DNA of 64,000 bases, taken from the NCBI RefSeq assembly GCF_964355755.1, contig NC_092670.1, forward strand, positions 7,997,201-8,061,200, given 5' to 3'. Each line of letters begins with the position of its first letter. Position 1 is the stretch's first letter. Made by a program: the position numbers and the translations under genes. Positions 26,201 to 36,539 of this stretch are shown here, in pieces. Under the pieces are notes generated by a model. The model ran no database searches and was not told where the DNA came from. It saw nothing but the letters and a program-made list of their open reading frames with translations. The DNA comes from Antedon mediterranea (taxonomy: Eukaryota > Echinodermata > Crinoidea > Comatulida > Antedonidae).

Positions 26201-27746
26201 TAAAGCTTGGGTCCCTGCCAACTGAATAACAAAATATTGCTTTTAATTGGTCTACAACCTTTGTTGTGTCCTAGTAAGAAGAAAGCCAAATACTTCTACA
26301 ATTCAATTTTTTTTGTATTTCAGGTTGCAACATTTATTTTACAGAAGATTCTACTGGATGAAACCGGGTTATCATATATTTGTCAAACTTATGAACGTTT
26401 CTCACATGTTGCAATGATACTAGTAAGTGCAGTATATTGTGTGGCTTAAGCTCTGTCTACACTATCAAGCTAGTTTTGAAAGAGATGATGATGTGCACGA
26501 ATATGGTAGTGATAATGACATCATTGTGTCTATACTGTATGGGCACATCAAAAAAAAAAAGTTTGATAGTGTAGACCGAGCTAATGTTGTAGACAAAAAA
26601 AGACCATAGAAAAATGCAAACCTGGTCCACAATATTTTATATTTAATTTACAGTTTGAATGAAAATATACTATGGCTACATTGAAATAGAGAAAAGATCA
26701 GGCTGATAGTAAAATAAAAACAACAAAAACATTTTTTTTAAACAATTTTGAAACTTAATGATATGTGTTTTTCATTTCTTTTAGGGTAAAATGGTATTGG
26801 CTCTGGCAAAAGAGCCGTCAGCCAGATTGTTGAAACATGTTGTTAGGTGCTATCTAAGACTCTCTGATAACCCCAGGTATACTCATTGTTTACAGCTTAT
26901 TTAAAACGTTTTGTAGAAAACTTGAATAAAAAATAAAAATTAGGTGTAATTCACAATTACAGTACAACCATGGCAAAATACACTATCAAACTTTATGCAA
27001 CAACAAAGTATGATATGACCATATATGAACATGATGACATCATATCACTACTATATTTTGGCACATCACACGATTTTGTCAAACTAGTTTGATAGGGTAG
27101 ACAGAGCTTAAGAACAGTGCCTGGGACAAGGATAAAATGCTTCATGATTGAGCCTAGTTATACCTGGATGAAGATGAATTGAAAGATCTTTCAAAATCCC
27201 TTTCCAATTGATTGATTGATGGATTGATTGAATTTATTTGATGCTCAACATTAAAATAACAAACAGACAAAATAACGAGCATCAGGAACACCCATTAGGC
27301 CGGAAAAACCAGCCCATTTCCAATGGGGTCCAAATTGCACATAACAAACAAGAGAAAATACAACATTTATAAAAATATATATATTATATATATATATACA
27401 TTAAAATAAAGCCCAGTAAAACAGAAAAATTAAAAGAGAAAGCAAACAAGTAATGAGAACCCAGACTAAATTTAATTAGTCACCTTTATAATTTGAAAAT
27501 ATACCATAGTTGTGCCCATTTTTCCATGGTTTTGTTGTCTTTTAATGTTTTTACTGTTTGTGTTATAATTTTTTTTTCAGAGCACGAGAGGCCCTTCGAC
27601 AATGCTTGCCTGATCAGTTAAAGGATAGTACATTTGGTGTTGTACTTAAAGATGACAACTCAACTAAAAGGTGGCTAGCTCAGCTGATTAAGAATCTCAC
27701 AGACGCTGGTGTTGGTGACCCCAGGGGAATTCCCCTTCCACAGTGA
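23264..27746 (+). CDS. CNOT9: CNOT9, CCR4-NOT complex subunit 9 (CAF40/RQCD1), 9 coding exons
   Basis: Exons: 23264-23290, 23986-24119, 24260-24380, 24739-24826, 25207-25313, 25613-25708, 26324-26422, 26785-26876 and 27581-27746. All introns are GT-AG, and the join gives 309 residues (human 299). CNOT9 is the armadillo-repeat subunit of the CCR4-NOT deadenylase that binds the NOT1 scaffold and tryptophan-containing peptides of GW182 and similar recruiters. Nearly every residue follows the family: [113 protein letters not shown] and DPRGIPLP. The tiny first exon encodes MHSLTSVQQ, matching the conserved MHSL start. The N-terminal segment ([14 protein letters not shown]) is slightly longer than in vertebrates. 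Introns 7 and 8 each carry a MITE. Confidence 0.96.
26449..26584. mobile_element. MITE in CNOT9 intron 7
   Basis: Ends AAGCTCTGTCTACACTATCA and TTTGATAGTGTAGACCGAGC are inverted repeats. The interior carries GGTAGTGATAATGACATCAT and GGGCACATCA, shared with the other copies, plus an A run. It starts 27 bases after the exon 7 donor. Confidence 0.7.
26972..27112. mobile_element. MITE in CNOT9 intron 8
   Basis: The left end is slightly truncated (ACACTATCAAACTTTATG) and the right end is complete (TTTGATAGGGTAGACAGAGC). The interior shares ATGATGACATCATATCACTA and GGCACATCACA with other copies. It lies about 520 bases from the copy in intron 7. Confidence 0.65.
27205..27435 (-). mobile_element. 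Non-LTR retrotransposon 3' tail (reverse orientation)
   Basis: A TGATTGATTGATGGATTGATTG microsatellite is followed by ATTTATTTGATGCTCAACATT and CCCATTTCCAATGGGGTCC, the layout of a reversed LINE 3' end with its short-repeat tail first. An AT dinucleotide run lies at 27375-27402. No coding part remains. It lies in intron 8 of CNOT9. Confidence 0.5.
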
Positions 27747-28600
27747 TGACCTCAACACTCACCTACATTAGAGAATTCTCTACAGCAGTATACACAATCG
27801 ACTCGGCTGTTAATCACTCCATCTAACTCGTCACCCTTTATGCTGTTTACGTGCAGTGGAATTTGATTGACTGCGTAATGTTTGCGAGTGAACAGTGAAA
27901 TATGCTTAGCGACAGTTAAGTTGAATATTTTGTTAGATAGATTCGCAATGACCACCTCAGCATTGAGCTACAAAGGGCAACTTTCCCTTTCACAGTGACA
28001 ATGTCAATATTATTTAGCAGCACAAGAGGAACTCCACAGTGACAATCTGAACTGTACAAGTACAAGATTGAGTTTCTTATTCTCGGAATCATTTTTTTAT
28101 TCATAACAAGAAAAAATGTGTAATAATTGTTTTAATTTACTATTTTACAAACAATTTTATTTTTACATGTTACTTGTTAGTTTATATTCAATATATTAAT
28201 TATTTTATTTTTTGAAAAGCAAATATTAATTTTTATTCTTTGCTCAGTTAAAATGATTTAATACAAATGAAATTTAGTTTTCTCTTCTGTTATATTCAGT
28301 ATTTTACGAATGTTATTTCAGTTTATAAAATAAAAAACATTTTTTAAATTGTTTTATTGTATATTGTTAGTGTTGTTAAAAAGATAGAAGATCAATAGTG
28401 TTTTCTGTTCATTTAAAAAAACATGTAATGCGTAGTTTTGTTGTATATTGCTACAATATTTTTTTATATGGAAAGAAAGCCATGTAAATAAATGTATTAA
28501 CTTTTCAGAATTACTTTATTTAGTAAACCATGCAAACAGGAAATAAATGTTTTACAAATAATATTATGAAGTTGTTCTATTTTATTTAATCAAATCATAC
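27747..28600 (+). other. CNOT9 3' UTR and downstream sequence
   Basis: AT-rich non-coding sequence follows the stop codon. Candidate AATAAA signals are at 28329-28334 and 28487-28492. The part from about 27950 to 28620 has a recognisable second copy at about 33640-34350, downstream of zinc-finger gene A. Confidence 0.6.
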
Positions 28601-29660
28601 ACCATGTTTCAACACAAGTATCAGAGATGAAAAAAACTCGAGAGAAAAAAAGGGTTATTAGATAAATTGCAAAGAAAAGAAACTGTAAATAATCGGGATT
28701 ATGAGATTGGGCCAAACCTCCATAAAATTATTCAATTACCACATCTTCATGTTTGATATACCAGTGTGGTTCGCACCTTGACTCTGTTGCTTAACTGCCT
28801 ATAATATAGGCAATGTTTCCGCAGCCATAAAAAAAAATTATTTTGTTTTAACCTATTAGATAATTAATACAAAATGATCAATCCAAATGAATTTTCAAAA
28901 TTTCTCGACTCAACCAGTTATATTTTTTTTCTTAAATTATCTTATTGAGTTATAGATAATTTCGGTTAATATTTGTCTGGTCCGCTATCAGTTAATTTTT
29001 TATCGGATAATTATCGCGCGCAAATATTACTTTTTATTTCTTTTCCCCATGACTACTGATTAGGCCTAGATGATTTCGGTTATTGTCTCCAGCGGGGTTA
29101 TTTATCGGTTAATTTTGTATCGGCTAATTATCACGCGCTAATTTCTGGCTGCAGAAACAAAGCACACTTAGCAATCTTGATAACCATCCGTATCCACTCT
29201 TAATTTTGACGATTGCCTTGATAATAACCACGAAGGAAATTATTATTTATTTCCTGCATGATTGATAAAGCAATGTAAATTGTAATTGATTGATTATCAC
29301 TTTATTTCATAATTTAAAAAATCCATATATCCAACAAACAATACAAAACGGAAAATCACATTAAAATAGGATTTCTCCATATTTTAGTAAAGAGATTTTG
29401 AAGACGTAACAGATAGTTCGTAGTAAAACCTAACAAGATCAGTTACACTATTCAAAAATTTTCTAAAATATTAGCCGCACTTAGAGGGTACTCCTCGTCG
29501 AAAACGTGTTACTAACACTTCAGTGCTGCTTAGGTAAGCCTTATTATAGTTATATCACACCTTTAAAAGTGTTTTTAATTTCTTTTGTCTATGGAAACAG
29601 CCCCGCATTGTAATACCATAGAGGAGTTATTAAATTCTTCAATGGTTAAAACAATACATG
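28601..29660. other. Intergenic region with decayed repeats
   Basis: No coding exon seen. Positions about 28960-29130 hold two imperfect copies of TTATCGGTTAATTTTGTATC followed by TAATTATCNCGCGC. A reversed LINE-tail-like stretch (TTGATTGATTATCACTTTAT) lies near 29287. Confidence 0.4.
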
Positions 29661-29670
29661 AATTATTTGC

Positions 29671-29886
29671 ATGGTCTCACTCGGCCAATGAAAGTATAGC
29701 AGCAAATCATATAAGGTTAAGAAGGGAAGAGTGAAATTAAATTTATTTCACTCTTCTCTGGGTTAAGCGCAATGTTTCTTTGTCAGTTTTAATGACCGTG
29801 ATTTAAGTCGGATATTTGTTACGCCAAGTGTTATTTTTATGAAAGCAGCGAAGTAGGTGGACATACTGAGAAGAAGGCCTAGTTAG
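29671..29886 (+). promoter_or_regulatory. Promoter module and 5' noncoding exon of zinc-finger gene A
   Basis: CTCGGCCAATGAAAGTA contains a CCAAT box at 29685-29689. It is one of five copies of this module in the window. About 165 bases downstream, the exon-like TTATTTTTATGAAAGCAGCG runs to a donor at 29887 (TTAG/GTAAAA). It aligns with the first exon of gene B. The matching acceptor is at 31030 (ATTTACAG/TCTATG). The transcription start is not visible. Confidence 0.55.
29726..29757. repeat. Perfect inverted repeat in promoter A
   Basis: AGAGTGAAAT and ATTTCACTCT are exact inverted arms around TAAATTT, about 40 bases downstream of the CCAAT box. It is absent from the other promoter copies. 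Confidence 0.6.
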
Positions 29887-30844
29887 GTAAAAAAAAACTT
29901 GTTTTATCATTTTGTTACATTCACAAATAAAAGACTATCTTGTTATTAAATCCTATATTATAAGTTGTACTCTTATATTTTGTACATAATTATAATTAGT
30001 TTCTTGTAATAAGCCTATTAAATCGAGGTGTAAGTCGAGGTGGCGAAAATGACACCTGTTCCATCACTTTCTTTTATTTCAATTACTCTCCCAAGTCTAG
30101 ATTAGGTACAAAGCTTCCAAATAATTATTAGGGCATGATATTATAATGCAGTAAAAACCAAAATAAACATTATACGATAAACAAATAAAAGTAATATATA
30201 AAATAGAACACAAGTTTGTATATGTATTTATATTATGTCGTTATTTTAAAGATTATTTGATTCGATTTTGTTTGTAGTGCTGACACTTTCATTTCAAAGC
30301 AAGCAATTAATTAATGACACGATTCGGTCCACATTTGGGCCGAAAGGTACCACTTTGTTGGCCGAAACGTCACTTTAGACCAAATCAACGATTGTTAATT
30401 GTTATGTTAATTTACATTTTCTGTGGTATTTATCAAGTATAATATATATGGCCTTGTTAAAGGTGTTTGAACCAAGGCAATCAATCCAAACAAATATTAG
30501 CGGTATACCCAGGGCGGTATACGACAATAGTGCTTTTTTTATTTTTACTGTATTAACTAACTTCATGTATTGGATTGTTTTTGTAAAATTTAAAAAGTAA
30601 TATTCATGTTCTGTGCCTGATGTTGGAAGGGATGTATAAAAAAAAAGAAGTTAGGGCGTTATCACGCACTATCTGGTTTGCTGAATTATAGTCAATACAA
30701 TTGCTTTTCCCATGGATTATATATAATATATATACAATAGGTCGTGAAGTTATGTCTATTTCTTGTTTCGTAACGTCAGACCCACCCTACATTGTAAATA
30801 TAAAATCGACCAACAGTTATTTCGCACTTTGCCTTTGTAGGCCT

Positions 30845-30925
30845 ATATTCAAGATTCAAGATTCAAGACATTTTATTTGTCCATAAAAATGGAAATTCAC
30901 TTTGCTTGGTAGATTAAAACAACAA
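30845..30925 (-). mobile_element. LINE 3' tail inserted in 5' intron of gene A
   Basis: Tandem ATTCAAG units are followed by ACATTTTATTTGTCCATAAA and TGGAAATTCACTTTGC, the reversed 3' end of an L2/CR1-type element. Only the tail is recognisable. Confidence 0.55.
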
Positions 30926-31147
30926 TATTGCAACAATTTAATTTCACAAAGCCTATAGTCAAAAAGAACTGTATTCATAAATTTACTAAGCCTACTGTAA
31001 TTTTTACCATAGTCATTTTTATATTTACAGTCTATGATTATGAAGAAATGACATCGCAATCAAGACGAATCAAAGATACAACTTCAACAAAAAGAATTTA
31101 ACAAGTAAGCATCATAACAAAAAGATTTTTATTGAACATCAATCAAT

Positions 31148-32479
31148 ATGAAATTCAAATGTGAACACTGTGGAGATAAATTTGAGTTAAGTGATTTGAA
31201 GGAGCATTTAGGAATACATGTGCGTTTTAAAGATTTCAAATGTGAAACCACAAACGTTGTTGAGCCACAAGATGAGACACCATATGAGTTAGAAAATTGT
31301 GGGAAGAAAGACAGTGAAAATTTGGAAATTATAGGCATAAACAACGCTGAAGAAACGTCACATGAATTTGAACATTGTGGAAATAAAGAAAATGAGAATT
31401 TAGAAATACACACTGTCAAAGAAACGTCATATAAATGTAAACATTGTGGTAAGGAATTTAAACAAAGAGAAGATTTTAAAAAACATTTGCAAATACACAG
31501 AGAAGAGAAGCCATATGAATGTGAACATTGCGAGAAAAGATTTAAACAGAATGCAAATTTGAACAAACATTTGAGAATTCACACAGGAGAGACACCATAT
31601 GAATGTGAGCATTGTGGAAAGAAATTTAAAGAAAGGGGGAATTTGAACAAACATTTGACAATACATTCAGTAGAGACACCATATGAATGTGAACATTGTG
31701 GCAACAAATTTAAACATGGTGAGAATTTGAAGAAACATTTAATAAAACACTCAGAAGAGAGGCCATATGAATGTGAACAATGTGGAAAGAAATATAAATA
31801 CAACCAGCAATTGAAAATACATTTTCGATCTCACTCGGGAGAGACCCCATATGAATGTGAACAGTGTGGAAAGAAATTCAAAGGAACTGCAAATTTACGA
31901 TCACATTTGAAAATCCACTCAGCAGAGACACCATACGAATGTAAATATTGTTCAAAGAAATTTAAAACTAGTAAATATTTAAGATTACACACACGGATAC
32001 ACACAGGAGAGCAGCCATATGAATGTGAATATTGTGAGAAAAAATGTAACTCTAAAGGACAATGGAGAAAACATGTGATGATACATACAGGAGAGAGGCC
32101 ATTTGAATGCGAACATTGTGGAAAGACATTTCAAAGTAATAGCAATTTAAATTTACATTTGAGAATTCACACTGGAGAGAAACCATTTGAATGTGAATAC
32201 TGTGGGAAGAAATTTCAATGGTGGAAGACCTTCAAAAAACATGTGAAAATTCACACAGGAGAAACACCATATGAATTTGAACATTGTGGAAAGAAATGTA
32301 AACAAAGTGAGTGTTTGAAAAAACATTTGAGAATACACACAAGTCCAGAGACACCATCTACATGTGAACATTGTGGAATTAAATTCGAAACTATTGAATA
32401 TTTAGAATCACATTTGAGAATACACACAGAGACACCATCTTATGAATATGAACAAAAATGGAAACTAATGGAAAGGTAA
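31148..32479 (+). CDS. C2H2 zinc-finger protein A
   Basis: A 443-residue protein with thirteen C2H2 units, twelve with all ligands. Finger 1 (CEHCGDKF, residues 5-24) has C-X2-C-X11-H-X3-H, one residue short before the helix. After a degenerate linker region, fingers 2-13 run from about residue 93 to 428 with TGEKPY-type linkers. The twelfth has lost its first cysteine (YEFEHCGKK). Finger arrays with such linkers are typical nuclear DNA-binding regulators; the target is unknown and there is no KRAB, BTB or SCAN domain. The frame stops at TAA 32477-32479, just before a repetitive tail open in another frame, whereas paralogue B reads through in one frame. The ATG follows the same TTTTTATTGAACATCA leader seen in B. 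Upstream noncoding exon at about 29835-29886. Confidence 0.9.
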   Translation: MKFKCEHCGDKFELSDLKEHLGIHVRFKDFKCETTNVVEPQDETPYELENCGKKDSENLEIIGINNAEETSHEFEHCGNKENENLEIHTVKETSYKCKHCGKEFKQREDFKKHLQIHREEKPYECEHCEKRFKQNANLNKHLRIHTGETPYECEHCGKKFKERGNLNKHLTIHSVETPYECEHCGNKFKHGENLKKHLIKHSEERPYECEQCGKKYKYNQQLKIHFRSHSGETPYECEQCGKKFKGTANLRSHLKIHSAETPYECKYCSKKFKTSKYLRLHTRIHTGEQPYECEYCEKKCNSKGQWRKHVMIHTGERPFECEHCGKTFQSNSNLNLHLRIHTGEKPFECEYCGKKFQWWKTFKKHVKIHTGETPYEFEHCGKKCKQSECLKKHLRIHTSPETPSTCEHCGIKFETIEYLESHLRIHTETPSYEYEQKWKLMER

Positions 32480-33579
32480 AAGCACATTTGATAAAGCACA
32501 CAAGAGAGACAGCCTATGAAACGGAACATTTAGTACACATAGGAGAGAAACCATATGAAAATGAACATTTTTTAATACCCAAAGAAAAAACACCATATGA
32601 AATGGAACATTTAATACACAAAGCAGAGACACCATATGAAATTGAACATTTAATACACAAAGCAGAGACACCATATGAAATGGAACATTTAATATGCCTA
32701 CACACAGGAGAGAAGCCATATGAAATGGAACATTTAATATGCCTACACACAGGAGAGAAGCCATATGAAATGGAACATTTAATATGCCTACACACAGGAG
32801 AGAAGCCATATGAAATGGAACATTTAATATGCCTACACACAGGAGAGAAGCCATATGAAATGGAACATTTAATATGCCTACACACAGGAGAGAAGCCATA
32901 TGAAATGGAACATTTAATATGCCTACACACAGGAGAGAAGCCATATGAAATGGAACATTTAATATGCCTACACACAGGAGAGAAGCCATATGAAATGGAA
33001 CATTTAATATGCCTACACACAGGAGAGAAGCCATATGAAATGGAACATTTAATATGCCTACACACAGGAGAGAAGCCATATGAAATGGAACATTTAATAT
33101 GCCTACACACAGGAGAGAAGCCATATGAAATGGAACATTTAATATGCCTACACACAGGAGAGAAGCCATATGAAATGGAACATTTAATATGCCTACACAC
33201 AGGAGAGAAGCCATATGAAATGGAACATTTAATATGCCTACACACAGGAGAGAAGCCATATGAAATGGAACATTTAATATGCCTACACACAGGAGAGAAG
33301 CCATATGAAATGGAACATTTAATATGCCTACACACAGGAGAGAAGCCATATGAAATGGAACATTTAATATGCCTACACACAGGAGAGAAGCCATATGAAA
33401 TGGAACATTTAATATGCCTACACACAGGAGAGAAGCCATATGAAATGGAACATTTAATATGCCTACACACAGGAGAGAAGCCATATGAAATGGAACATTT
33501 AATACACACAGGAGATACACCATATGAAATGCAAAATGTAATAGGCCTACACACAGGAGAGACACCATATACAATGTGA
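32480..33579 (+). pseudogene. Frameshifted linker-repeat tail of zinc-finger gene A
   Basis: This frame opens just after a TGA at 32449-32451, overlaps the end of gene A, and runs to 33579 in the -1 frame relative to the fingers. It starts with variable units such as GEKPYENEHF and TPYEMEHLIHKAE. It then enters 18 units of [15 protein letters not shown] (15 residues) and ends HTGETPYTM. The unit is a finger linker plus the start of the next finger with Cys replaced by Met, so it cannot bind zinc. In gene B the analogous tail is in frame, so this piece most likely became separated by an indel near 32452-32479. Without transcript data it could also be joined by splicing. Confidence 0.6.
32689..33498 (+). 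repeat. 45-bp tandem array, 18 apparently identical units
   Basis: Exactly 810 bases consist of 18 units whose sequence starts TTAATATGCCTACACACAGG and ends ATGAAATGGAACAT. I saw no substitution between units. The period is a multiple of three and the unit lacks stops in several frames, which produces long spurious open frames on both strands. Confidence 0.95.
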
Positions 33580-33639
33580 ACATTGTGGGATGGAATTTAA
33601 ACAGAATGACAATAATTTAAAAATACCATTTAAACACGA

Positions 33640-34350
33640 GTCACCATGTGGTGACATCGTCAAAAGAGGTGGGGAAAGTTTCCATTTCACAGTAACAGTG
33701 TCAATCATATTTAGCTACGAAAGAATGACAATCTGTACAAAAGTAACTCGGTGACAATATGTAGGCCTACAATTCAAATTTACTAATCTATTATACAATA
33801 ACATTTTTTAACATGTTAATTTTCCTAAATTGTTTTTTGTTTAATATTTTTTGTCTGATTTTTGTATGACTAGTAGGCCTACTGTAATCTGTAATCAATT
33901 TTTTTTTTCTGTTGCATTCAGTATTTTATTCAAGATATTTCAGTTTATGTATGACATGTTTTAAATATTGTTAGTGTGTTGTAATGATTTCATGTTTAAT
34001 TCAAAGTAGGACATTAAAAGTTTGGGATTTTTATGTTCATTTAAAAAGATTCAACAAAACTTAAATGTGTAAAAGTGTAGTAGATTGTAGATGTTACTCA
34101 GTACTTGTTTACATGGAAAGAAAGCCATATACAGTAGTGTAAATAAGTTTATTAACAATTACTTTATTTAGAAAACCATGCAAATAAGAGATAAATGTTT
34201 TAAAAATAATAATTATGAAGTTGTTCTATTTTATCTATTATCTGGCTCAATATGCATGTTTAAAATAAATCCTCACTCATGTAATAGCATATCTTTGCTA
34301 TTAAATAATCGCATACATCATGTTTCAAAGAGGACACAAACTCACAAAAA
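33640..34350. repeat. Diverged copy of the CNOT9 3' UTR region
   Basis: Colinear matches to 27950-28620 include TTTCACAGTRACARTGTCAA, TTTAGCWRCR, ATGGAAAGAAAGCCATRTA, AACCATGCAAA followed by RATAAATGTTTTA, and ATTATGAAGTTGTTCTATTT. It serves as the sequence downstream of the gene A tail. The direction of duplication is not decided, but CNOT9 is the older locus, so CNOT9 to gene A is more likely. Confidence 0.7.
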
Positions 34351-34789
34351 AAGTACAAACGTCTATCCAGAACAATGTACAGTTTAATCTTGATATATTT
34401 TATATATTGCACTGCGCATGAACAAATGTCTGTCCCGTGTGCGATATTACCTTGTTTTTTGTTTCCAAGGCGTTCCATACTTTTTGTTTGGGATCGTCCC
34501 ACTTTTATTCCTTCAACAATAAAATATTTCCATTTACATACATTATTTCCTGTTTGAGAATGCCATTTTTAAAACCGTATTTTGAAGAAAGGTATTTTAA
34601 AATCAGCAGAAATGGGTTCAAAAGGAACCAATTTTTAAATGCGGTTTTTAAAAGCTCCAATTGATTCCGGTCTCGATCGTCGAACACCTGTTCGTGGATG
34701 GACCAATTTTAGCTGCAACACGATCTTTTTATATAACCGGTTTTGTCTAAAACTGACTTTTAAAAGAAACACGATCATCTAAGCTACTC

Positions 34790-34990
34790 TGTGGGTAGTA
34801 ATGACATCATTACGGTATAACCAAACATACATGAAATGTCACCAAACGAGAAACTGGTTTGTTTAAGTAAAACAAGGCCAACAGCCATTAAGTCGCGTGC
34901 TACAATGCATAGTGATACCGGACCGACAGACAGACCGACAGACCGACAGACAGACAGACAGAGAGACCGACCGACCGACATAGTGAACTA
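34790..34990. mobile_element. GACCGACA-type nonautonomous repeat, copy 1
   Basis: AAGTCGCGTGCTACAATGCA leads into a GACAGACC microsatellite and GACCGACATAGTGAACTATA. The same order recurs at 35.6 and 43.7 kb. It is probably a nonautonomous element with an internal simple repeat. Confidence 0.5.
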
Positions 34991-35049
34991 TACTGACCGA
35001 AATTACTGAACATGTTTAAAAATGTTGAAATGTTTAAAAACATTTTTTT

Positions 35050-35712
35050 TTTTTTAATTTACACGTGCGTAGCCTGTCACTTTCGACGTGCTCGTATAAC
35101 GTAATTTCGAGTTGAAAAGTAAGTCAAGAAAACAGAAATCGGGCAAAAAGAGTGCGCAATAACATTTAACGCGCAATGCGCGCGCAAAAATATGCGCACT
35201 CATGGCAATTTTGTAAACGCTTAAAATTGCCTGAAATGTACTCTTATTTCATCGAAAATAAATTTTGAAAATGTTAAGCGCGCGTACGCATGCGTTACAT
35301 GCGCTACGCACGTAATTGTATTGCCATATGATGATTTATGCCCTGAAATTTATGAGTACCAAATTTTATTTAATTGTGATTCATGGTTGTGAAGATATGA
35401 TTACAAACGTGATTTCGTTAAATCATGCGTAGACCGCGTAATTTTTTATTGCGCACCGTGAAAACATAACCACATTGATTCCTGGCCATAAGGAATATAC
35501 TGTGAAAAATTGACCTAGCTAGATTAAACTGATATCAAGATAAGGTCAGAAAGCGATAAAACGCATAGTGATATCGGACCGACAGACAGACAGACAGACA
35601 GACCGACAGACAGACCGACAGACAGACCGACAGACAGACCGACAGACAGACAGACAGACAGACCGACCGACCGACATAGTGAACTATAGAGTCGCTTCCA
35701 CGCGACTAAAAA
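35050..35712. mobile_element. GACCGACA-type nonautonomous repeat, copy 2 with GC-rich flank
   Basis: CATAGTGATATCGGACCGAC is followed by about 90 bases of GACAGACC repeats. Then come GACCGACATAGTGAACTATA, GAGTCGC and a terminal CACGCGACTAAAAAT. The preceding sequence from 35060 has GCGCGCAATGCGCGCGC words unlike the AT-rich surroundings and is probably part of the same dispersed element. Left boundary not determined. Confidence 0.5.
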
Positions 35713-36184
35713 TAGGAGGCAAACATGTTTTTTGTTATAACGTTATATCCAGTATGAGGAGCTGCCCATTCTGTGCAAACATTACATTCTTCTAATATAT
35801 TATACAAATCTGTGTTTGAAAAGTAAGTAAGAAATCACCTTGCATTTATGCCTATAATAGTTTAACATCTTTCTAATAATAAATTCCTATAAATTTCTAA
35901 TTTCACTTTAGACTTGAAGTGGTTTAAATGTTAAATCCATTATCAGCATCTGGCAGTTACTAACACTGGATTAATGTTTATTTTATGTGTATTTTCAGTA
36001 TTTAAAAGAATGATAAAGTTAAAACTATAAATTACTTATACAGTAATGTTTCATTCTTTTCTTAGTCACGGCTTGTAACAATATTTTCTGTGCCAGGGAC
36101 TATTAATTGGTTTGATTAAACTTTGGTTTCAATTGAAGTAGAAAGAAAGGTACTTCAGACCCGACCTTGGTGTATTTCCTGATT

Positions 36185-36410
36185 ACGTAATATCCGCCAG
36201 GTGTTTCTAATGAAGGTCGTTTCCGCCAGGTGTTTCTAATGAAGGTCGTTTCCGGCAGGTGTTTCTAATGAAGGTCGTTCATTTCCTGTTATTGTATTAG
36301 TTATGTAACTTCCGGCAGAGGTGTTTCTAATGAAGGTCGTTCTTTTCCTGGTTTCGTACTAGTTATGTAATTTCCGCTAGGTGTTTCTAATGAAGGTAGT
36401 TCTTTGAGGA
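36185..36410. repeat. Minisatellite (GTGTTTCTAATGAAGGTCGT)
   Basis: The word GGTGTTTCTAATGAAGGTCG occurs six times with spacers CTTCCGGCA or TTTCCGCCA and two longer spacers. The unit is about 30 bases where regular. Confidence 0.75.
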
Positions 36411-36539
36411 TACTGTTGTTGTTCCAGGCAGTGATATAGATGATCGTTACACGGAGGCCGATGTACATGGAGGTATAGTCAGTCGTGATTATAACAATGG
36501 TTAACAATGGGGATAGTATAAGACAATAGAGTATATCAT

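Noticed and set aside
32452-32479. Programmed ribosomal frameshift joining gene A fingers to the tail
   Set aside because: No slippery heptamer in the required register in the overlap; an indel is simpler.
32689-33498. CRISPR-like array
   Set aside because: The 45-base units are contiguous with no unique spacers, and the sequence is a protein-coding-derived satellite in an intron-containing eukaryotic genome.
32465-33583. Long antisense open frames over the gene A tail array
   Set aside because: They arise because the 45-base unit is a multiple of three and lacks stops on the other strand; the peptide is a pure echo of the repeat.
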